Of a stretch of 5,271 nt of DNA, positions 1-5,023 are shown piece by piece. The position numbers and the translations under genes were made by a program. How positions within the stretch are numbered: position 1 is the first letter of the stretch; each line of letters starts with the position of its first letter. Source of the DNA: Hyphomicrobiales bacterium. Its GTDB lineage: Bacteria; Pseudomonadota; Alphaproteobacteria; Rhizobiales; S144-23. The notes under the pieces are model-generated. The model worked only from the letters and a program-made list of their open reading frames with translations, was not told where the DNA came from and did no database searches. The stretch covers positions 1 to 5,271 of the forward strand of contig WGBL01000403.1 of NCBI GenBank assembly GCA_015494375.1, written 5' to 3'.

Positions 1-1
1 G

Positions 2-790
2 TCGGCCCGCGGCATGCTGGAGACGTTTGAGCGCTTCGCCAAACAGGAAGTCTTTTCGGCGACCTATCAAGACCCCTATGTGCGCAGCCACCCCATGGGC
101 CGCGCCCGGCTCGCCCAGCTGCGCGAGGCGGCAAGCCGCAGCCCCTATTATGGCCGCCGCGATCCGCCCGAGCTCCAGCTCCGCCACGATCTCATGCGCG
201 CCAAGCTCTCGGGCTATCTTGAGCGGCCCCGCACAGTTTTCAATCGCTACCCGGCAAGCGACCGGAGCCTGCCTGCACGCTATGCACGCGCCATCGCAAC
301 CTATTTCGCGAGCGGCATTGATCGCGCTCTGCCCGCCATCGAGGCGCTCATTCGCGCGCGGCCCAACAATCCCTATTTCTGGGAGCTCAAGGGCGACCTG
401 CTCCTGCGCAGCGGCCGCGCCCAGGCCGCGATTGCGCCCTTGCGCAAGGCCAATCGCCTGACCAAAGGCAAGGCGCCACTCATCAAGCTGCGGCTTGCAC
501 AGGCGCTCCTCGCAGCCAAGGACAAACGCCAGCTCGATGAGGCGATCAAGCTGTTGCGAAACTCGCTTGTCGTTGAACGAAGCGCGCTGGGCTATCGGCA
601 ACTGGCCAGCGCCTACTGGCGAAAGCGGCGGCCGGGTGATGCCTATCTGGCCTCGGCACAAGCCTATTTGATTGAAGGCAAGTTGAAAGATGCCAAGCGA
701 TTTGCGAAAAGGGCGCAGGCTCAGTTCCCGCGTGGCAGCGCCAGCTGGATCAAGGCCGATGACATATTGAAATTCTCACCCTCCGGTTAG
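2..790 (+). CDS. M48 family metalloprotease with TPR repeats, C-terminal part (5' end outside window)
   Basis: The reading frame is open from base 2 and ends at TAG 788-790, so the gene begins upstream and ATG 14 is probably an internal methionine. The visible protein resembles the C-terminal region of alphaproteobacterial M48 (YfgC/BepA-like) proteases, which act in the periplasm on outer-membrane proteins. Counting from the Met at base 14: residues 1-20 (MLETFERFAKQEVFSA) and the DPYVRSHPMGRARL stretch at 20-33 match the segment that follows the catalytic domain in this family. PELQLRHDLMRAKLSGYL (52-69) is the next conserved block. Residues about 88-240 form TPR-like helical pairs, for example RAIATYFASGIDRALPAIEA, NPYFWELKGDLLLRSGRAQA and LGYRQLASAYWRKRRPGDA. 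The C-terminal FPRGSASWIKADDIL is also typical. The HEXXH zinc site and any signal peptide lie outside the window, so catalytic competence cannot be judged here. The family call is inferred from the non-catalytic half and the downstream neighbours dsbA, aroQ and accBC. Confidence 0.85.
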   Translation, partial: SARGMLETFERFAKQEVFSATYQDPYVRSHPMGRARLAQLREAASRSPYYGRRDPPELQLRHDLMRAKLSGYLERPRTVFNRYPASDRSLPARYARAIATYFASGIDRALPAIEALIRARPNNPYFWELKGDLLLRSGRAQAAIAPLRKANRLTKGKAPLIKLRLAQALLAAKDKRQLDEAIKLLRNSLVVERSALGYRQLASAYWRKRRPGDAYLASAQAYLIEGKLKDAKRFAKRAQAQFPRGSASWIKADDILKFSPSG

Positions 791-833
791 GGTGGTTGGT
801 GGGCCCTCCCTCGATCGGGGACATGGCCGGTGT

Positions 834-889
834 TGGCTTGGGGGCCCGAGCTGGCTTGGGGGAGCCGCGTTGGTTTGGGAGCCGGAAAT
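834..889. repeat. Degenerate G-rich tandem repeat, about 18-19 bp x 3
   Basis: Three successive units begin at 834, 852 and 871. The first two share TGGCTTGGGGG and continue CCCGAGC and AGCCGCGT. The third is TGGTTTGGGAGCC. Spacing is 18 then 19 bp. The array lies in the gap between the M48 gene and dsbA, 44 bp after the M48 stop codon. I see no promoter or protein-binding motif that explains it. It is degenerate enough that it could be an old duplication. Confidence 0.55.
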
Positions 890-952
890 GAAATGGGAAA
901 GGGGGCATAGTTCGGGCGAGAAAGCGCGAAACGAGACCGGAGATCGCCAGGC

Positions 953-1024
953 GAGCATTAGTGACCAAAGGAGCATTAGTGACCAAAGGTGCATTAATGC
1001 CCAAGGGAACACTAACGACCAAGG
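953..1024. repeat. 18-bp tandem repeat, four copies, upstream of dsbA
   Basis: Copies 1 (953-970) and 2 (971-988) are identical: GAGCATTAGTGACCAAAG. Copy 3 (989-1006, GTGCATTAATGCCCAAGG) matches at 14 of 18 positions and copy 4 (1007-1024, GAACACTAACGACCAAGG) at 13 of 18. A fifth unit (1025-1042) has nearly decayed. The array ends about 37 bp before the dsbA ribosome binding site, so it probably lies in the dsbA leader or promoter region. It is clearly less GC-rich than the flanking genes. Because the period is a multiple of three, it stays open in several frames, which produces spurious ORFs. Confidence 0.9.
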
Positions 1025-1060
1025 AAACGTAAATGATATGTCGCCAGGTGATCGTCAGAT

Positions 1061-1066
1061 GAGGAG
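1061..1066 (+). promoter_or_regulatory. Ribosome binding site of dsbA-family gene
   Basis: GAGGAG lies nine bases before ATG 1076. This is a good Shine-Dalgarno match at normal spacing and supports 1076 as the start. Confidence 0.75.
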
Positions 1067-1075
1067 CAACGACTT

Positions 1076-2014
1076 ATGAGCACAACTGGAATCGCAAGCC
1101 TTGCGGCGCGCTTGAAGGAAAGCCCGAGCTTGCGCAAGGGGCTTGGCCTCCTGATTGTGGGGCTCGTCCTCGGCGGCGTCCTGATCAGCTTGCCAGGCCT
1201 GAGCACGCCCGAAGACGGCGCCCGAAACGATAAGGCCACAAGCGTGACGGACAACGCTGCCTCCAATGCCTTCGGCAACCTTTCGGGCACGGCCGCAAGC
1301 GCAGCAGCAGTCGAGCTCGCAAGCGCCAACATCGGCCCGGCTCAGCGCAAGGAAATCGAGGGGATCATTCGCAGCTATCTCCTCAACAATCCCGAGATCA
1401 TACTCGAGATGCAGCGCGAGTTCGAGCGCCGCATGGAGGCCGCACAACAGGAGCGCATGAAGCTCGCGCTCAGCCAATACCGCGACGAAATCTTCTACAG
1501 CCCCACAACACCGGTCGCAGGCAACCCCAAGGGCGATGTGACAGTAGTCGAGTTCTTCGACTACAATTGCGGCTTCTGTCGGCGGGCGATCTCGGCCATG
1601 GCCAAGCTTGTCGAGAGCGACAAAAACGTTCGTTTCCTGTTCAAGGAATTCCCAATCTTCGGCAAGGATTCCGAGGCGGCTGCGCGCATTGCCGTTGCGG
1701 CCAAAAAGCAGGGCAAGTATTGGGAGATGCACCGGGCGCTCTTGGAGGCGCCAGGGCGCGCAAACGAAGCCAAGGGCCTGCGGATTGCCAAGAAGCTCGG
1801 CCTCGATATCGAGCAGCTCAAGCGTGACATGAACTCCGAAGAGGTCAAGAAGGAGATCCGAGACGCACAGGCGCTCGCTGATAAGCTTGGCATTCGTGGC
1901 ACGCCACACTTCCTGATCGGCGATCAGGTGATTCCGGGTGCGCCCGAGAACCTTTATGAGCAGCTTGTCGAGAAGATCGCCCAGGTTCGCAAGAACGGCT
2001 GCGCCGTCTGCTAG
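1076..2014 (+). CDS. Membrane-anchored DsbA-family (ScsC/DsbG-like) thiol:disulfide oxidoreductase
   Basis: This 312-residue protein probably acts in the periplasm as a thioredoxin-fold disulfide oxidase or isomerase held to the inner membrane. Residues 22-42 (GLGLLIVGLVLGGVLISLPGL) are hydrophobic, preceded by K14, R20 and K21 and not followed by an obvious signal-peptidase site, so a signal anchor is more likely than cleavage. Residues about 43-84 are an Ala/Ser/Asn-rich spacer. Residues about 85-125 (NIGPAQRKEIEGIIRSYLL, then NNPEIILEMQ) match the N-terminal helical segment of ScsC/Com1-type DsbA proteins, which can drive oligomerisation in ScsC. The catalytic domain begins around 145. VEFFDYNCGFCRRA holds the active-site pair C165-G-F-C168, and GTPHFLIG supplies the cis-proline P277. 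The chain ends with a second CXXC, C309-A-V-C312, which is noted as unusual. The start is fixed by GAGGAG upstream. The sequence does not show whether it is an oxidase or an isomerase, so no gene symbol is given. Confidence 0.9.
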   Translation: MSTTGIASLAARLKESPSLRKGLGLLIVGLVLGGVLISLPGLSTPEDGARNDKATSVTDNAASNAFGNLSGTAASAAAVELASANIGPAQRKEIEGIIRSYLLNNPEIILEMQREFERRMEAAQQERMKLALSQYRDEIFYSPTTPVAGNPKGDVTVVEFFDYNCGFCRRAISAMAKLVESDKNVRFLFKEFPIFGKDSEAAARIAVAAKKQGKYWEMHRALLEAPGRANEAKGLRIAKKLGLDIEQLKRDMNSEEVKKEIRDAQALADKLGIRGTPHFLIGDQVIPGAPENLYEQLVEKIAQVRKNGCAVC

Positions 2015-2020
2015 TTCTTC

Positions 2021-2038
2021 GTCCGCGGAGTCCGTGGA
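2021..2038. repeat. 9-bp direct duplication after dsbA-family gene
   Basis: GTCCGCGGA (2021-2029) is followed directly by GTCCGTGGA (2030-2038), with one mismatch. Two copies of nine bases is a minimal duplication that could be chance. It is recorded because the other intergenic gaps carry longer tandem arrays. The rest of 2015-2193 has no gene that I can support. Confidence 0.35.
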
Positions 2039-2095
2039 TTGCTGCGCTCGTCCCACTTGCCGAATGGGGCGGCTGCCGAAAAGGAGCGGCGCTAA

Positions 2096-2128
2096 GGTGT
2101 CGTGGTGTTGACCACACACCCCGCGGGG
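2096..2128. other. Strong hairpin with adjoining GC palindrome between dsbA and aroQ
   Basis: GGTGT (2096-2100) and GTGGT (2102-2106) pair with ACACC (2116-2120) and ACCAC (2111-2115). This gives a 10-bp stem with one bulged C at 2101 and a four-base GTTG loop. The perfect palindrome CCCCGCGGGG follows at 2119-2128 and competes for the last two stem bases. No T-run follows, so it is not a standard intrinsic terminator. It sits 66 bases before the aroQ start and could be an operator-like dyad, an attenuating leader structure or an RNA processing site. Function is not established. Confidence 0.5.
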
Positions 2129-2193
2129 CGTTGCAGCTCGGGCTTTGGCGCGCGTATCAATACGAGAGGCAGAGGTCGCCGCGCATTCTCGAG

Positions 2194-2640
2194 ATGGCAA
2201 AACCAATTTACATACTCAACGGGCCCAATCTCGATCTGCTGGGCAAGCGCGAGCCCGAGATCTATGGTGCGCAATCGCTTGCTGACATCGCCCAGGCCCT
2301 CGAGGATAAGGCACGCGAGCTCGGCCTTGAGATCGTCTTTCGGCAGAGCAATCACGAGGGCGAGCTTGTCGATTGGGTTCGAGAGGCCGGCGAGAAGGGG
2401 GCCGCGCTCATCATCAATGCCGCGGCCTACACCCACAGCTCGGTTGCGCTTCTTGACGCCATTCTCGCAAGCGGGCTGCCGTGCATCGAGGTGCATCTCT
2501 CGAACATCTATCGCCGCGAGGCGTTTCGCCACCACTCCTACATCTCCAAAGCGGCGACCGGTGTCATCTGCGGGCTCGGCAGCAAGGGCTATGAGTTGGC
2601 GCTCCTCGCACTGGCTGAGCGCCTTAAGGAAAACCGCTGA
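2194..2640 (+). CDS. aroQ: Type II 3-dehydroquinate dehydratase
   Basis: This cytoplasmic enzyme dehydrates 3-dehydroquinate to 3-dehydroshikimate, step three of the shikimate pathway. Its 148 residues match the usual length of the family, which forms dodecamers. N-terminal KPIYILNGPNLDLLGKREPEIYG contains the lid residues R19 and the catalytic Y24. Then come the QSNHEGELVDW block (51-61), INAAAYTHSSVALLDAI (74-90) with the substrate-binding N75, EVHLSNIYRREAFRHHSYIS (99-118) with E99, H101 and R112, and the C-terminal GVICGLGSKGYELAL. All expected active-site residues are present. I chose ATG 2194 because family members start a few residues before ILNGPNL. An in-frame TTG at 2131 would add 21 residues unlike the family. 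No good Shine-Dalgarno lies close to 2194; purine-rich GAGAGGCAGAGG is about 18 bases away. Its place just before accBC is common in proteobacteria. Confidence 0.96.
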   Translation: MAKPIYILNGPNLDLLGKREPEIYGAQSLADIAQALEDKARELGLEIVFRQSNHEGELVDWVREAGEKGAALIINAAAYTHSSVALLDAILASGLPCIEVHLSNIYRREAFRHHSYISKAATGVICGLGSKGYELALLALAERLKENR

Positions 2641-2663
2641 GGGGTGCCGGAACGGGGGGTGCG

Positions 2664-2731
2664 GTTCGCAAAAGGGCCTCGTTCGCAGAAGGGCTTAGTT
2701 CGCAGAAGGGCACAATTCGCGCCGAAGGACC
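2664..2731. repeat. 17-bp tandem repeat, three close copies plus one degenerate
   Basis: The units are GTTCGCAAAAGGGCCTC (2664-2680), GTTCGCAGAAGGGCTTA (2681-2697), GTTCGCAGAAGGGCACA (2698-2714) and a degenerate ATTCGCGCCGAAGGACC (2715-2731). The first ten to fourteen bases are the conserved core. A 17-bp period does not preserve a reading frame, so this is non-coding. The array begins 24 bp after the aroQ stop and ends eight bases before a second, unrelated-looking array. Confidence 0.9.
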
Positions 2732-2739
2732 CGAAGGGG

Positions 2740-2836
2740 TGTGATCCATAGAGCGGCACACAATTGTGATCCATAGAGCGTGTGATCCATAGAGCGGCAC
2801 ACAATCCATAGAGCGGCACACAATAGAGCAGCACGG
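2740..2836. repeat. Composite tandem repeat with palindromic junctions, upstream of accB
   Basis: The array is built from two modules: TGTGATCCATAGAGCG and GCACACAAT. Full 25-bp units (both modules) lie at 2740-2764 and 2781-2805. A unit with only the first module lies at 2765-2780. A unit lacking its first six bases lies at 2806-2824, and a remnant AGAGCAGCACGG at 2825-2836. Where one full unit meets the next (2759-2768) the junction forms the perfect palindrome CACAATTGTG. The array ends 24 bases before the accB start, so it probably lies within the accBC leader or promoter. I cannot assign a binding protein. Confidence 0.9.
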
Positions 2837-2860
2837 AAAGGCTGAAGCGGCGGAAGGGCG

Positions 2861-3436
2861 ATGGCAGACGACCAGATGGCAGGCGACGACAAAAACAGCA
2901 CCAAGAGCGCATTCGAAAAAGAGCTCATCCGTGAGCTCGCCGATCTGCTCGGCGAGACAGGCCTGAGCGAAATCGAAATCGAGCGCCAGGGCCTGCGTGT
3001 ACGCGTTGTGCGCGGCCCGAGCACACTGGCCCTCTCGGCACCGCCATCTCCAGCCGCTCCGGCATCCGGCGCCGAGAGTGTTGGCGGGGCAAGCGGCGGC
3101 GGCACCCCTCAAGCCGCACCTAGCCCGCACGCGGCGGGGGCGGCAGTCACGCCCTCGCCCTCGTCCGCATCGGGGCCCGCCGCCGGGCACGCCGGCGAGC
3201 ATCCAGGCGCCGTGCCCTCGCCGATGGTGGGCACGGCCTATCGCGCCCCCGAGCCCGGCGCCCCGCCTTTCGTCGAGATCGGCAGCAAGGTCAGCGAAGG
3301 CCAAACGCTCCTTATCATCGAAGCCATGAAAACCATGAACCACATCCCGGCCCCGCGGGCCGGCACGGTGACCCAGATACTGGTCGAGGACGGCCAGCCG
3401 GTCGAGTTCGGCGAGCCGCTGGTGGTCATCGAGTGA
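2861..3436 (+). CDS. accB: Acetyl-CoA carboxylase biotin carboxyl carrier protein (BCCP)
   Basis: This cytoplasmic carrier subunit of the multisubunit acetyl-CoA carboxylase brings biotin-bound CO2 from AccC to the carboxyltransferase AccAD for malonyl-CoA synthesis. It has 191 residues. An N-terminal charged segment (17-51, FEKELIRELADLLGETGL then IEIERQGLRVRVVRG) is followed by a long Ala/Pro/Gly/Ser-rich flexible linker (about 53-116). The biotinyl domain occupies 118-191. K157 in EAMKTMNH is the predicted biotinylation site; Thr replaces the second-position Met of the E. coli AMKMM motif. The insertion around YRAPEPGAPPF corresponds to the protruding 'thumb' of type I AccB and separates it from lipoyl domains. 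The start is not certain: ATG 2861 has GGAAGG only three bases away (short), and ATG 2876 is in frame five codons later. It is followed four bases later by accC, forming a clear two-gene unit. Confidence 0.96.
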   Translation: MADDQMAGDDKNSTKSAFEKELIRELADLLGETGLSEIEIERQGLRVRVVRGPSTLALSAPPSPAAPASGAESVGGASGGGTPQAAPSPHAAGAAVTPSPSSASGPAAGHAGEHPGAVPSPMVGTAYRAPEPGAPPFVEIGSKVSEGQTLLIIEAMKTMNHIPAPRAGTVTQILVEDGQPVEFGEPLVVIE

Positions 3437-3440
3437 GGCG

Positions 3441-4781
3441 ATGTTCGACAAAATCCTGATCGCCAACCGCGGCGAGATTGCGCTGCGCATCCAGCGGGCC
3501 TGCAAGGAGCTCGGCATCGCCACCGTGGCCGTGCACTCAACGGCCGACGCCGATGCCATGCATGTGCGGCTTGCCGATGAAAGTGTCTGCATCGGCCCGC
3601 CGCGGGCCGCCGACAGCTACCTCAACATCCCGGCCCTCGTTGCGGCGTGCGAGATCACCGGCGCCGATGCGGTCCATCCGGGCTATGGCTTCTTGTCCGA
3701 GAACGCCCGCTTTGCCGAGATACTCGAGCACCACGACATCGCCTTCATCGGCCCTACGCCCGAGCACATCGGGCTCATGGGCGACAAGATCCGTGCCCGC
3801 GAGACCGCGGCCGGGCTTGGCATCCCGGTGGTGCCGGGCTCACGCGGCGCTGTGAGCAGCGACGACGAGGCGCGTCGCATTGCGGGCGAGATCGGCTATC
3901 CGGTGCTTGTGAAGGCCGCGGCCGGTGGCGGCGGGCGCGGCATGAAGGTGGCCGAAAACGAGGCGGCGCTCGAGAGCGCCCTGGCGACGGCGCGGGCGGA
4001 ATCGAAGGCCGCATTCGGCGATGACACCCTCTATATCGAGAAGTTCCTCGGTCGCCCCCGCCATATCGAGGTGCAAGTCATCGGCGACGGGGCCGGCGGT
4101 GCTATCCACCTCGGCGAGCGCGAGTGCTCCCTCCAGCGCCGGCATCAGAAGATTTGGGAGGAGGCCCCCTCCCCCGCACTCAATGCCGAGGAGCGCGAGG
4201 AGATCGGCCGCATCGTCGCCAAGGCGGCGGCGGCACTCAACTATCGCGGTGTGGGCACGGTCGAATTCCTCTATGAGGATGGCCGCTTCTATTTCATCGA
4301 GATGAACACCCGCCTTCAGGTGGAGCATCCCGTCACCGAGATGATCACCGGCATCGATCTCGTGATCGAGCAAATCCGCATTGCCGCCGGGATGCCACTC
4401 AGTGTGAGCCAGGACGAAGTCACGTTCTCGGGCCATGCCATCGAATGCCGCATCAACGCCGAAAACCCCAGGACGTTCGCCCCCTCGCCCGGTCGCATCG
4501 CCTATTTCCATCCGCCCGGTGGGCTTGGCGTTCGCGTGGATTCAGGCGTCTATCACGGCTATGCCATCCCCCCCTACTACGACAGCCTCATCGGCAAGCT
4601 CATCGTTCACGGCAAGAACCGCACCGAATGCCTGATGCGCCTCAAGCGGGCACTCGGCGAGTTCGTCATCGACGGCATAGAGACGACGATTCCCCTCCAC
4701 AGCGCGCTGATCGCCGAGCCCGACGTCGCCAACGGCACCTACGACATCCACTGGCTCGAGGCGTTCCTGGCGCGGCAGTGA
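3441..4781 (+). CDS. accC: Biotin carboxylase subunit of acetyl-CoA carboxylase
   Basis: The enzyme uses ATP and bicarbonate to carboxylate the biotin on AccB. At 446 residues it is close to the E. coli AccC length, and it aligns by eye along nearly the whole chain. The N-terminal domain carries FDKILIANRGEIALRIQRAC and HPGYGFLSENARFAE. The ATP-grasp region carries MGDKIRAR, K158 with the glycine-rich KAAAGGGGRGM, ERECSLQRRHQK, and EMNTRLQVEHPVTEMITG with catalytic R291 and E295. The C-terminal domain carries HAIECRINAEN, PSPGRI and PPYYDSLIGKLIVHG. No key residue is missing. GAGG at 3435-3438 overlaps the accB stop and lies close to ATG 3441, so translation is probably coupled to accB, in keeping with the balanced AccB:AccC complex. 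No intrinsic terminator is apparent after the stop at 4779-4781. It lacks the carboxyltransferase-associated BCCP fusion seen in propionyl- or methylcrotonyl-CoA carboxylase alpha chains. Confidence 0.98.
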   Translation: MFDKILIANRGEIALRIQRACKELGIATVAVHSTADADAMHVRLADESVCIGPPRAADSYLNIPALVAACEITGADAVHPGYGFLSENARFAEILEHHDIAFIGPTPEHIGLMGDKIRARETAAGLGIPVVPGSRGAVSSDDEARRIAGEIGYPVLVKAAAGGGGRGMKVAENEAALESALATARAESKAAFGDDTLYIEKFLGRPRHIEVQVIGDGAGGAIHLGERECSLQRRHQKIWEEAPSPALNAEEREEIGRIVAKAAAALNYRGVGTVEFLYEDGRFYFIEMNTRLQVEHPVTEMITGIDLVIEQIRIAAGMPLSVSQDEVTFSGHAIECRINAENPRTFAPSPGRIAYFHPPGGLGVRVDSGVYHGYAIPPYYDSLIGKLIVHGKNRTECLMRLKRALGEFVIDGIETTIPLHSALIAEPDVANGTYDIHWLEAFLARQ

Positions 4782-4843
4782 GGGCCGGACGAACCTATTG
4801 CCTCCAAGGTGGCACACAACGGAATAGCGCACATTGGCGGTAT

Positions 4844-4907
4844 CCGTCGCGTGGTGTTTGCGCAGACGGCCCGTCTCGTGGTGTTTGCGCAGACAGCCCG
4901 TCGCGTG
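4844..4907. repeat. 27-bp tandem repeat, about 2.4 copies, between accC and serC
   Basis: Units occupy 4844-4870 and 4871-4897 and differ at only two positions. A partial third copy, CCGTCGCGTG, covers 4898-4907. The shared core is CGTGGTGTTTGCGCAGAC. The array lies in a 242-base gap with no gene that I can support. It ends about 34 bases before a candidate serC promoter. A 27-bp period keeps frames open, which accounts for a spurious ORF on the minus strand. Confidence 0.88.
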
Positions 4908-4940
4908 CGCGGGCAACTCGGCCCGTGCATGAACAACGCA

Positions 4941-4969
4941 TTGACTCCAATCGGCGGACCGACTAGCAG
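4941..4969 (+). promoter_or_regulatory. Candidate sigma-70 type promoter for serC
   Basis: TTGACT at 4941-4946 is a strong -35 match. After a 17-base spacer, TAGCAG at 4964-4969 is a weak -10. Transcription would begin near 4976 and give a leader of about 48 bases before serC. The -10 is poor, so this is a suggestion only. Confidence 0.35.
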
Positions 4970-5009
4970 TTGAAGCGGGACACGCCTCCCCAACGAGGCG
5001 CGGCTATCT

Positions 5010-5016
5010 GGAAGGA
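5010..5016 (+). promoter_or_regulatory. Ribosome binding site of serC
   Basis: GGAAGGA lies seven bases before ATG 5024. This is a strong Shine-Dalgarno sequence at ideal spacing and fixes the serC start. Confidence 0.8.
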
Positions 5017-5023
5017 TAGAAAA

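Noticed and set aside
777..794. Terminator hairpin at the M48 stop codon (CACCCT paired with AGGGTG)
   Set aside because: It has only six base pairs and includes part of the stop codon. No T-run follows.
792..1079. 95-codon plus-strand frame between the M48 gene and dsbA
   Set aside because: It has a GTG start directly after the previous stop, no ribosome binding site, atypical codon use and a repeat-derived C-terminal half. It is kept only as a finding because of the ATGA overlap.
2131..2193. Extended aroQ start at TTG 2131
   Set aside because: The added 21 residues do not resemble type II dehydroquinases, and numbering from ATG 2194 places R19, Y24, E99, H101 and R112 at the family positions.
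1055..2206. Long minus-strand open frame (383 codons) opposite the dsbA-family gene
   Set aside because: It is an antisense shadow of a GC-rich gene. Its translation has no recognisable family features, whereas the plus strand encodes a clear thioredoxin-fold protein.
2764..2793. Promoter within the repeat array (TTGTGA, 17 bases, CATAGA)
   Set aside because: Both boxes are weak and the words recur because of the repeat, so the match is not informative.
2664..2836. CRISPR array
   Set aside because: Units of 16-25 bp are directly adjacent or modular, with no unique spacers of constant length and no cas genes.
2624..3592. Minus-strand open frame (322 codons) across accB and the repeat arrays
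   Set aside because: It runs opposite the well-supported accB and the start of accC and through non-coding tandem repeats. The translation is low complexity and matches no family I recognise.
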